DNA of 64,000 nt from Saussurea involucrata. Taxonomy: Eukaryota; Streptophyta; Magnoliopsida; Asterales; Asteraceae. Both the position numbers and the translations under genes were made by a program. Each line of letters begins with the position of its first letter. Position 1 is the stretch's first letter. The notes beneath the pieces are model-generated. The model saw nothing but the letters and a program-made list of their open reading frames with translations, was not told where the DNA came from and did no database searches. Below are positions 10,966 through 21,700 of the stretch, one piece after another. The DNA lies in NCBI GenBank assembly GCA_033807775.1, contig CM066318.1, forward strand, positions 86,280,879-86,344,878, written 5' to 3'.

Positions 10966-13900
10966 TTGAAGAAGGGTTATGTTGGGGGTGAAGGCGGTGG
11001 TAGCGGAGGAAAGAATGGAGAAAGGAGGGTAGAGCCGGCTCGCGCGAGGGCGAGGGCTTTCCACATGTCTGCTGAGGAGGCGGTGAATACGCCTGATGTG
11101 GTAACAGGTACCTTTCCTATAGACTCGACTCTTGCTAAAGTATTGTTTGATTCGGGGGCCAATCGTTCGTTTGTGTCGCCCAATTTTATTCAAAAACTGC
11201 AAGTGAAACCCATGAGGTTGAACTTTGGGTTTGAAGTAGAAGTAGCGGATGATAGTCGAGTCTGGGTGAAAGAGGTCTATGAGGGATGTAGCATAGACGT
11301 AGATGGTCACTTGTTTTTTTTGAGGTTGCATCCGATGAGAATGGGGCAGTTTGATGTAGTCCTAGGAATGGACTGGTTAGCGGAGAATGATGCTAGTATA
11401 GTATGTAATAAGAAGCTAATTCGGATCGCCTTGCCCGATAAGAAAGAAGTGATAATTTACGGAGATCAGCGGAATAGGAAGTCGTGTTTGATATCAATAA
11501 TGAAAGCTAGGCGGTTGTTTGGGAAAGGGATGTCTGGGATATTTAGCTTACGGGCTAGATGCTAAGAAGGAGAAGAAGAGCGTAGAGGATGTACCTATAG
11601 TAAGTGAATATCCGGAGGTGTTTCTGGATGATTTGACGAGTCTACCTCCAGATCTTCAAGTAGAGTTCATAATAGAACTGTTGCCTGGGGCGGCACCGAT
11701 TGCGCGTGCGCCCTATCGGTTGGAACCGGCAGAGATGAAGGAGATGATGACTCAGTTACAAGAATTTCTCGACAAAGGTTTTATTCGTCCGAGCTCATCG
11801 CCTTGGGGAGCGCCGGTACTTTTCGTTAAGAAGAAGGACGGATCTATGCGAATGTGTATAGATTACCGTGAGCTCAACAAGGTGACCGTGAAGAACAAGT
11901 ACCCACTTCCAAGAATCGATGATCTCTTCGACCAGTTACAAGGTGCGAGTTATTTCTCGAAGATAGATTTGAGATCGGGTTATCACCAATTGACGGTGAG
12001 AGAAGAGGATGTGCCGAAGACGGCTTTCCGTACGAGATATGGGCATTATGAGTTCTTAGTCATGCCCTTCGGGTTGACTAATGCGCCGGCGGTGTTCATG
12101 GATCTGATGAACAGAGTGTGTAGCTCGTTGTTGGATAAATGTGTGATCGTCTTCATTGACGATATCTTAATTTATTCTCGTACCCGAGAGGATCACGAGA
12201 GACACCTTCGAGCAGCACTGGATTTGCTAAGGCGTGAGAAGCTATATGCGAAGTTCTCAAAATGCGAGTTTTGGTTGCGAGAAGTGCAGTTTTTAGTCCA
12301 CGTGGTGTCGGCGGACGACATCAACGTAGATCCCGCTAAGATTGAAGCCATCAAAGATTGGGAGGCGCCAAGAACTCCATCGGAGGTGAGAAGCTTTCTC
12401 GGATTAGCGGGTTATTACCGAAAGTTTATCCAAGACTTCTCTCGAATAGCTTCACCACTGACCTCTTTGACGAGGAAAAACGTCAAGTTCAGTTGGACTG
12501 AAGTGCAAGAATCTGCGTTTGATGGAACAGAGGGTTTTGTAATATACAGTGATGCGTCCAAGCTTGGGCTGGGGTGTGTATTGATGCAGAATGGGAAGGT
12601 GATTGCCTACGCTTCCCGACAGTTGAAAGATCACTAGAAGAACTACCCTACCCATGACATGGAGTTAGCAGCGGTGGTGTTCGCTTTAAAGATTTGGCGA
12701 CATTACTTATATGGAGTAAAGTGTCAGTTTTACACCGATCACAAAAGTCTGAAGCATCTGTTTGATCAGAAGGAACTAAATATGATACAGAGGAGATGGA
12801 TGGAATTGTTGAATGATTATGACTGTAAGATTCTTTCCCACCCGGGTAAAGCTAATGTGGTGGCCGACGCGTTGAGTCGGAAAGAGCGAGGAGATCAGAC
12901 CAAAGTTGTGGCTTTCAGAGTCGAGGCAACCTCGAATCTCCTTGAGGAAATTAAGAAGTTGCAGGAGGAAGCGTTACTAGAAGAGAACGTGAAGGTCGAA
13001 AGAGTCGTCGGAGTTACATCAATGTTCGGAGTCAACAGTGGTGGGTTGATGTGTGTGAAAGACCGGGTGTGGGTGCCCAAGTTGGGTAACTTAAGAGTAA
13101 GCATTTTAGAAGAAGCACATAAGTCGCGGTATTCCATGCACCCGGGAACGAATAAGATGTACCGAGATTTGAGACAGTTTTACTGGTGGCGAGGGATGAA
13201 GAAGGATATCGCTCATCTGGTGGAGCGATGTGTGACATGTTTGAAGGTTAAGGCAGAACATCAGCGACCATACGGAGAACTTCAGTCTACGGAAATTCCA
13301 GTGTGGAAATGGGATAATATCACCATGGATTTCGTCACGAAGTTACCAAGGACCCCGAAGGGTAATGATGCGATTTGGGTGATCGTGGATATTCTCACCA
13401 AGTCCGCGCATTTCTTACCTATTAAGGAGTCAGATTCATTAGAGAAGTTGGCCCGATTGTACATTAATGAGATAGTGTCTAGGCGCCGAGTGCCGCGATC
13501 CATCGTGTCTGACCGTGACAGTCGGTTCACGTCAGCATTTTAGAGGAGTTTGCAAAGGGAGTTTGGTTCGCAATTGAAGCTAAGCACGGCTTATCATCCT
13601 CAAACAGATGGTCAGAGTGAGATAACCATTCAGACGTTGGAAGATATGCTACGGGCGTACGTCATCAATTTTAAGGGGTTGTGGGAAGTGCATTTGCTGT
13701 TGATAGAATTCTCCTATAATAATAGTTACCACGCAAGCATCCAAGCGGCGCCATTCGAAGCATTGTACGGACGGAAGTGTCGTACGCCGCTGTGATGGAA
13801 TGAAGTAGCAGAAAGACAGTTGGACGGACCAGAAATTGTAAAACTAACGACAGATAAGATTGAAGTAATCCGTGAAAGGATGAGGATCGTGCAAGATCGA

Positions 13901-14392
13901 CAGAGGAAGTATGCGAATAGAAGAAGAAAGCCTATTGAATTTCAAGTGGGAGACAAGGTAATGTTAAAGGTCTCGCCTTGGAAAAGAGTAGTGCGTTTCG
14001 GGAAGAAAGGAAAGCTGAGGCCGAGGTATGTTGGGCCTTTTGTTGTTATTGAACGAGTTGGCGCGGTAGCTTACAAGCTAAAATTGCCAGAGGAGTTAAG
14101 TAGGATTCACCCGACATTTCATGTGTCAAATCTAAAGAAATGTTTGGCCGAGGCCAATGTGGCCATTCCATTAGAAGATGTCAGTATTGACGAGGATTTG
14201 ACGTACGAAGAAGAACCAATAGAGATTGTGGACAGTAAGTTCCGGAAAACAAGGAATAGAGAAGTCCGTTTGGTTAAAGTTCAGTGGAGGTATCATAAGG
14301 GGCGAGAGGCAACGTGGGAAGTAGAATCAGATATGAAGTCCAGATACCCTCATCTTTTTGAGAATAGAATTCCGGGGACGGAATTCTTTTGA
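10966..14392 (+). pseudogene. Gypsy pol: protease, RT, RNase H, integrase, chromodomain
   Basis: Domains follow in order. Aspartic protease has LFDSGANRSF (near 11145). Reverse transcriptase (about 11690-12460) has FIDDILIYS near 12155. RNase H spans about 12530-12870. Integrase has an HHCC zinc region (about 13140-13250), catalytic-core D at MDF (13326) and SDRDSRF (13507). A C-terminal chromodomain lies at about 14230-14375. Breaks are a one-base frameshift near 11525 and stops at 12635 (TAG), 13541 (TAG) and 13793 (TGA), all with recognisable sequence continuing in frame after them. In a working element this polyprotein copies the RNA and inserts the DNA, with the chromodomain steering insertion to marked chromatin. 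This copy cannot make it. Confidence 0.88.
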
Positions 14393-14403
14393 GGGGGGAG
14401 TGT
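14391..14403 (+). other. Polypurine tract of element D
   Basis: GAGGGGGGAG with three following bases lies between the pol stop and the LTR start. Confidence 0.75.
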
Positions 14404-16012
14404 TGTAGTAACCGAGACCAAATTGCTAGAGTTTCAAGTCTTGGGGAAGAATTTAATAATGCTGAAAGTTGAGGGGCCATTCTGTTAATAAGGGATAGGG
14501 TTAATGACCAAATGATTGGCACAAAACCCTAGGTGTGCATTTCTCTTGTGGTTGGCGGCTGTAGAGAGATTTTGAGAGCAGAGAAAGAATTTTCTTTGGA
14601 GTTCAAGAGCAAGGGAAGAAGGTTTTCAAGCATCAAATTGGAAGAAGAGGTGGTGTAGGAGTGCATTCATACAAGTGTTTCTGCCAGGTAATTCCTTAAC
14701 CAAAATCTATATTGATTGTTTAGATTGGATAATTTAGTTTTTGAGGGTTCTTTCTTGTTAAGTCATTTGAGGCCTAAAGGGGAGATTTAAGCACCCTTAA
14801 ATCGTGGTTAGTTAGTAGAGCATTGTGGGAGATGGTTATAGAACATGTATGTGGCTAGTTATCGCTTTATCATCCTGTTTGTAGAGCGTTTAGCAAGATT
14901 TTGGCCTCTGAACTCGTCCAGCGTTTCGTCCGGAAAGCTTCATGTTATGAAGGTGTCCGGGTGAGTGTCCGGTAGGCAGATATGTCCGGTAAGCTTAAGC
15001 GTCCGGAAAGCTTAATTTCCCGGTAAGTAGAAAGTATCCGGATGAGATATGTCCGGTAAGCTTAAGCGTCCGGAAAGCTTAATTTCCCGGTAAGTAGAAA
15101 GTATCCGGATGTAGAGTCATCCGGAAAGAAGAGCCATCCGGGAAGTAGAGTCATCCGGACAGTAGGGTTATCCGGAAAGCTGAAATGTCCGGAAAGTGAC
15201 GGTGTCTGGTAAATTTAGTATCCGGATAGTGGGTTAGCCAGCTTATATGTTTTATGCTTTCACTCAGGTAGATCGTTTGGAAGTGCAGACCAGAGTAGGA
15301 AAGGGAAGTAAGCGTATCAGGTGAGCTTTCTAACTAAAATACGTGCCTTTTAAACGTGTTTTCTAAAGTGAATACATGATGAGAAATGCCATGTTTTATT
15401 CTTATGCTTTTATCTGCATGAAAGTTGTTAAAGTTTTATATGAGATGTATGCGTACATTGTGATAGACGTAAATTGGCTATGTCGGGGGGAGGTTCCTCC
15501 AGTACTCACGCCGGGGGGAGGTTCCGTTTATGCCATGGGAAGTGTGACCCAGTAAGGCAGCGTGATACTGACTCGTTGTCACTCTTGAGTGACTTCAGGG
15601 TGCCATTTACGGGAGCGGATTTATCCGCGAAAGATTTTAAATGTTCAGCTATGTGGAAGTTTATTATTGAAAGTTTTGACATATATGGAAACTATGAAAA
15701 GTTTTAAATGATTTTGAGAACTGTCAAGAGGGACTCACTAGACCTCATGGTCTAACCCTCGCATTTTTTTCAAATTAAATCCTTTTCAGGAAAGCAGGTA
15801 GCGAAGGGCTCTGGCAAGTGACCAGGGCAGTTAGTGGATAGATGCAGTAGAGACAGAGACACTATTATTTATAGCTCTAGTATTTCTCAGTTGTGTAATA
15901 GGTTGTTTCCGCCCACCTAAATTTTGAGACTTATGTAAGAATTTTGGGACCCGTTTTTGGGACGTTTCAGTTTTTATACATTGCATGCTTTGTTTTAGTT
16001 TGGGTTGTTACA
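14404..16012 (+). repeat. 3' LTR of element D (1,609 bp)
   Basis: Starts TGTAGTAACCGAGACC and ends GGGTTGTTACA. Both boundaries are confirmed by alignment to the solo LTR at 33168-34705, which has its own target duplications. It contains a CCGG-motif array (14925-15235) and a G-rich stretch near 15485. Confidence 0.85.
14925..15235 (+). repeat. TCCGG motif array with 67-bp tandem duplication
   Basis: About twenty TCCGG or CCCGG motifs in 310 bases, mostly as GTCCGGAAAG and GTCCGGTAAG. A 67-bp unit starting TATGTCCGGTAAGC occurs at 14981 and again at 15048. The inverted counterpart is at about 33935-34160 in the solo LTR. Confidence 0.8.
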
Positions 16013-16814
16013 GTAAAGATCTAATTGTTTGGGTACGCAATATGGGATATTCACTTGGTTTCGTTATTGTTATTAAAATAAGCAACAATTATAAAGTAGA
16101 ATTTCAATGTGATTGTGGTGGTACGCACAGGAGTAACAAAACCTCTAGTAAACATACCAGGAACCACCGAGACACAGTTCTTTCATGGGCAAAAACTATA
16201 ATGCACATCCATACATTAATCAATTTCCAAAGATGTTTCACCCTTATATTACGCATGTACATGATGTGAGAGGTGATGGAAATTGTGGATTCCGAGCAAT
16301 AGCTGTCTGTCTCGGTCTTCATGAAAATGCATGGCCCACAATTCAGTTTAACTTGATGGAAGAGTTAGATACACACAAGACCGAATACATCAACGCTTTT
16401 GGAGGTCAATATTGGAATATTGTTTACAACACTTTAAACTTCTTTCAATCAGATCAAGGTGCATCAGTTGAACACTGGATGACAATGCCTGAAATAGGTG
16501 TCTTGATTGCTTTAAAGTATAATGTGATATTACACGTTATAAATATAGGAGGTTGTGGGACGTACTTGCCGCTTAGGTCCACTCCGCCAGCGTGGTTTCA
16601 ACATGTTACTTTTACAATTGGGTACGTTAATGGTAACCATTATGTGAAATTAGATATGGCAGAAGGATACCCGTTCCCTACTATCGTAACACATTTTTTC
16701 CACTACAGTTATCCGTGTGCTGCAGGATGGGCTACCCCGTATTCAGATCGAATACAGAAGTACGAGCGACTTTTACGTGTTAATTGTACTACGGATAATG
16801 TTATTTTAAAATAA
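16013..16814 (+). pseudogene. MULE remnant: FAR1-like piece fused to OTU cysteine protease
   Basis: Bases about 16015-16165 encode a fragment resembling the N-terminal DNA-binding part of FAR1/MULE proteins (VWVRNMGYSLGFVIVIK). From about 16248, in another frame, a 190-residue OTU protease domain reads without a break to 16814. It has the catalytic DGNC motif (VRGDGNCGFRAIA) and the distal GNHYVKL histidine. OTU proteases cut ubiquitin chains, and plant MULEs with a C-terminal OTU domain are known. The transposase core between the two parts is missing, so this is an internally deleted copy. It is cut upstream by element D. Confidence 0.75.
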
Positions 16815-17690
16815 TCGAATGTAACATAGATTATTTTATGTTCTATTTATATGTTAAATCGCAATGTTTATGTTTTATTTTTATAATTATATAATTATAA
16901 AAAATTAGTAATTTTTATATTTATAAATTTTTATTTATTTTTAAATAAAACCAAAAAGTAAAAGAAAAAAAAACCTTTTTAAACTATATAATACAAATAA
17001 ATAAAATAGAAAAAGAAAAGACAACAAAAAGACAAAAAACAAAAAAACAAAAAAATAATAGTAATCATAAATTGGTGCCCTTAGTATTATTTTTGGTGCA
17101 ATTAGTCTCCCCTTATTTTACTTTATGTGTAGGAGCTTCCCTTCTCCATTTCATGATTATTTTAGTTTATGTGTATATGGAGGGAGTTTACAGTAGTTTA
17201 CTTTATCGTTGAGTTGACTACATGAGGAGTGAATTGGATTCCCCCAAACTTTCAAAATTCAAAAATTATTTTCAGGGGGATAACTCTTCTATAAAGGAAA
17301 ACTAATTTCTCTTCACCTTCCTCATCTAAAAATGGTGAAATCCTTTCTTTAATACTTTCTCTCCCTCTCCACTTGCATTAGATGTCTGAATGCAGTTTAT
17401 GGTTTCAAGACCTAGCTGTTACTGATTCAAAAAATATATGCTCACCATTCTCTCTCTATCTCCTCCGTCTTCCTATTTCAGTATTTTTTGGTTTTTGATG
17501 TTTCAATCGTACAACAGCTCAGGTTTGCTGATAAAAGTTTGTTGAAGAAAGTTGTCAGGATGCAGAAACAAGGTTTTGATTGTTCTTGGAGTTATTATCT
17601 TACTGTTCTACTTCTGGGCTAGAAAGAAGATATGGTGATCATGGCTTCATTGTTTCATTTAGAGACCATATCTTCCATTATGTAATTAAT
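16815..17690. other. AT-rich spacer without a gene
   Basis: Poly-A and poly-T runs (16850-17060) are followed by a pyrimidine-rich stretch near 17330-17480. No frame with recognisable content was seen. A short frame at 17699-17944 has no motif I can name. Confidence 0.5.
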
Positions 17691-18119
17691 TACATATATT
17701 GTTATTGTGGTTTCAACCTAATTTAACAGAGCTAGAGTTTACAATGGTAAAGGCAAAGGGTTCATTCCATAATAAAAGAGTGACTATAAATGCAATTATT
17801 TTGTTTACGGACCCACCTAAATTTATATATAACCGCAATGGTGTCGTGTATGAAATGCTTATCGGGTCATTTACCTTACCGGATGAACGTGGCAAGGACC
17901 CAGAATCGTACCCGGTAAATGTGATGATAAGAATAGAGTCTTAACCGATAAGTGACTTATATATAATACCATTTTAATGGACTATTCTTACCCGGTAAAG
18001 TAAGTTATAGTGTTAATTAATCTTAGTGATAAATGCTTATTGAGTAAGCGTTTGGGTGAACATCCCCGTGTCTAAATATAGCTACCTTAAAATCTCCTCT
18101 AACAAAACTATCAAAACTT

Positions 18120-18171
18120 CAAAATTGTTTACATTTATACATCTCGTCGCATTGCACGGGTACACAACTAG
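18120..18171 (+). mobile_element. Candidate Helitron 3' terminus
   Basis: GCATTGCACGGGT followed by ACACAACTAG and then T matches the plant Helitron 3' end plan: a short GC hairpin about 10 bases before CTRR, with insertion before a T. I could not find a convincing TC-starting 5' end, so the extent leftwards is unknown. Confidence 0.4.
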
Positions 18172-18185
18172 TATATATATATATA

Positions 18186-18274
18186 GAGGCTCACTAAATT
18201 GTAACCATTGAAATTGGTGTAAACTATGAAACCTAATCTAAGCCATTGATTGTTTCAATCAATGATCAAGATTA
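18186..18274 (+). repeat. Left terminal inverted repeat of the ULP1 MULE
   Basis: Aligns to the reverse complement of 30412-30489 with a gap of about 10 bases. Shared blocks are TAAATTGTAA(A)CCATT, GGTGTAAACTATG, GATTG and ATCAAGATTA or ATCTTGATTA. The right terminus is somewhat shorter and diverged. Confidence 0.75.
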
Positions 18275-18706
18275 AGGCAGTGGCAAATTTGTAATTAATT
18301 ATGAATTCGGGGGCATGATTGTCAGGCTGGAAGTATGAAAAGGGCAAAACTGGTAGAAGACATACGAAATCGATATGGAAAGGATTATCTAAACCGCAAA
18401 ATCAGGGACCACAATTATCCTGTTCCAGATTCCACGCCAATATATCGATTTCGAAAGCATTATTCTATGAAAACCTAAATAGAGACAAAAGCATATGAAT
18501 ATTCCAAACCTTTATTGCGATTGAAAGCGATGGAAGAAGGACGAAGGGGTGTGAGAGGTTAGGGTTTCATAAAAAACTTCTTTTGCAATCGATTTTGTTG
18601 ATAATATCGATTTGTTTCTGTAGCAAGAAAGAAGAGTGATCGAATTCGCTTGAAAACTTCGTTTTCAAAGTTTACAAACACCAAAGAAAACCCAGTTGAC
18701 ATCGAC

Positions 18707-21700
18707 ATGGAAGGAATTTCAAGTGATGCTCTGCAAATTCAAGGTATGAACAAATTAATTTTCATTAGCGTTTTGGGTGTTTGTTTGACATCTGAATAGG
18801 GTGTACTCACACTAATTCTTTACAAAATTGAAAACAAGTTTTATAGTTCACCATTTTTTTAGGTTTCATATTTCACCAATTTTTTTATGAAAACATGTGT
18901 ACATGTGTAGTTGTGAAACTGTGAAAACATGTGTTTTAGGTTTCATAGTTCACCATTTTTTAATGAAAACATGTGAAAACATGTGTACATGTGTAGTTGT
19001 GAAACTGTGAAGACATGGGTACATATTTGTGAAACTGTGTAGTTGTGAAACTGTGAAAACATGTGTACATGTGTAGTTGTGTTTTAGGTTTCATAGTTCA
19101 CCATTTTCAACGCGAGTATATGTATATGTATTACACCCGAGAAAACATGTGTAGTTGTTAACCTTGTGGACACATATGTGCATTTGAATAAATTAATCCT
19201 GTGAAAACATTTGTAACTGGTAAGCCTGTGAAACATGTGTATATATATAGATTTGTAAACATGTGTACATACATTAATCCTGTGAAAACTGTAAGCAACC
19301 GTTTTATTCAACATAAGAAATTGTTAAACCAGTGAAATTTTGTGTTGTTGTTATTCCTGTCAACCATGAGTAGATTTTAAACCTGTTAAAATCTGAGGAA
19401 AAGAGTGTAATTGTTAACTTTGTGAAAAAATGTGTGGATGTGTGGACTGTAAACCTGTGAAAACAAGAGTTTCAAGCGTCCAAGAAACCTAGCATTTGAA
19501 TTACTAACTGAACTTTAACTCAATAATTTCACAAGTTATTTAACAAGGGAGTCCCTAGAACTCTTTGATGTGTGGATGTGTGAAACTGTTATTTCACAAG
19601 TTATTTAACAATGTGTGGATGTGTGAAACTGTGAAGACATGGGTACATATTTGTGAAACTGTGTAGTTGTGAAACTGTGAAAACATGTGTACATGTGTAG
19701 TTGTGTTTTAGGTTTCATAGTTCACCATTTTCAACGCGAGTATATGTATATGTATTACACCTGAGAAAACATGTGTAGTTGTTAACCTTGTGGACACATA
19801 TGTGCATTTGAATAAATTAATCCTGTGAAAACATTTGTAACTGGTAAGCCTGTGAAACATGTGTATATATATAGATTTGTAAACATGTGTACATACATTA
19901 ATCCTGTGAAAACTGTAAGCAACCGTTTTATTCAACATATGTAATTGTTAAACCAGTGAAATTTTGTGTTGTTGTTATTCCTGTCAACCATGAGTAGATT
20001 TTAAACCTGTTAAAATCTGAGGAAAAGAGTGTAATTGTTAACTTTGTGAAAAAATGTGTGGATGTGTGGACTGTAAACCTGTGAAAACAAGAGTTTCAAG
20101 CGTCCAAGAAACCTAGCATTTGAATTACTAACTGAACTTTAACTCAATAATTTCACAAGTTATTTAACAAGGGAGTCCCTAGAACTCTTTGATGGAAATA
20201 TGCACAACCATACTATTTGCACATTAGAATAGTAAAAGCTTTAATTACTAACTGAACTTTAAGTGTAGATGTAGATAGCCAGATGGAGATTTTTGCTTTC
20301 GAGGTTGAATAGGGACTTAAGTACAAGGTTTCTTTGTATGGTAGGTGTTTGGTCCAGTATGGACTTTTCATGACATCTTTCTTAAAAGAAGCCTGATACA
20401 TACTAAGGCTAAGTTATACTTGATGACTTGCTGTTTCTTTGCTGGACTTTTCATGACATCTTTCTTAAAAGGCTAAGTTATGGACTTATCATGACATCTT
20501 TCTTAAAAGGTTTCTTTGCTGTATTATTCAATAACTATAACTACAGGGATGTAATTTGTCATCTTGCATAACTCATCACATATAAAATGACATCAAAAAA
20601 TCATTGATATCAAATATTTATAGAGCTCTACGGCTTGTAAAGACATTAGAAGTATGCAATCTGTGCCATTGATGCAAGAACAAAACAACTTGTTGTTTTT
20701 CAAGATTGGCATAGAAGATAGTAAAAAACATGTGTATATATATATATTTTTTAAACGTGTTTAGATGTCTCGCTGTTAAGCATGTGAGAACATTTGAAGT
20801 TGTTAGACCTGTGAAAAGATATGCATTACCGTATGGACGTTGTATTAATGTATAACGCATCTGTATGTCCAATAATGTGAGTATTTATTATCAACTCAAG
20901 AGAATATTAAAATTTGTCAAGGGGCGAGAACGAGAAGTTTTTCTGGTACAAAGGACAGAAATATGAGCCAGCGCGAAGAAGGTAAACCTCCTATATCTAA
21001 TGCAACAACTTGTTTATCAACTTGTTTACCATAGTTTTTAAATCCATGTATTAATGAAACTCAATAAATAGCATTACCAGAACATCAAAAGGACGGCACA
21101 GATGAGGAGATAATTGACATCCCGGGGCGTGGAAGAAAAAAATCAAAACGGACAGGTATATAACAGTTATTAATACGGGTGAAGTCAACATACATTGATG
21201 TTTTTTGTATGAAAATGTGTATGACAACATGTACGTTATTTCATAAAATGAATTATTAAATGCTTTATTATGAAAGACTGACTTGTGTTGTTTTCACATA
21301 AGGAACTGACCGGGGTGCAGAGTCGTCAAATGATAGAGCAAGTAGGGCAAGTGGTAAGGGAAAGAAACGAAAGAGATCTAAAGGACCAGGTATGATTGCA
21401 CCTAAAAAAAACACATACATGTTTGTTATGAAAACTGGTTTGATGGAACTACAAATAGGTATACCTCTACTTACACTTTAAAACTGTAATCAAACCGTCT
21501 AATATTGAGTTAAGCTAATATAGATCGACCAGAAAACACGCGAACACCAAGAAGTGGAACAAAAAAGGCCGTTGGGGTGAAAAAAGATTCAAAAGGTAAT
21601 GAATGATGCCTAACATTTTACCACTAACAACTTGACATGCACAAAGCCAGGAAATATTAAGAAACCTTATTATGTTAGATTTTTCACGGACGAAACGGCG

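Larger units (their letters stand above)
10463..16012 (+). mobile_element. Tekay-type chromovirus D, 3' part
   Basis: Contains gag with zinc knuckle, protease, RT, RNase H, integrase with chromodomain, polypurine tract and a complete 3' LTR, in the order of Ty3/gypsy elements. The 5' part is separated from it by the insertion of element C. The coding region is broken by two frameshifts and four stops. A solo LTR of the same family lies at 33168-34705. D's predicted target duplication is GTAAA (16013-16017); D splits the OTU MULE gene. Confidence 0.85.

Noticed and set aside
17699..17944. 81-codon frame
   Set aside because: No recognisable domain, no neighbours that support it, and it sits in AT-rich repeat-like DNA.
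19084..19938. Two identical 76-codon minus-strand frames
   Set aside because: They are the two copies of the intron duplication in the ULP1 gene and lie antisense to its intron 1.
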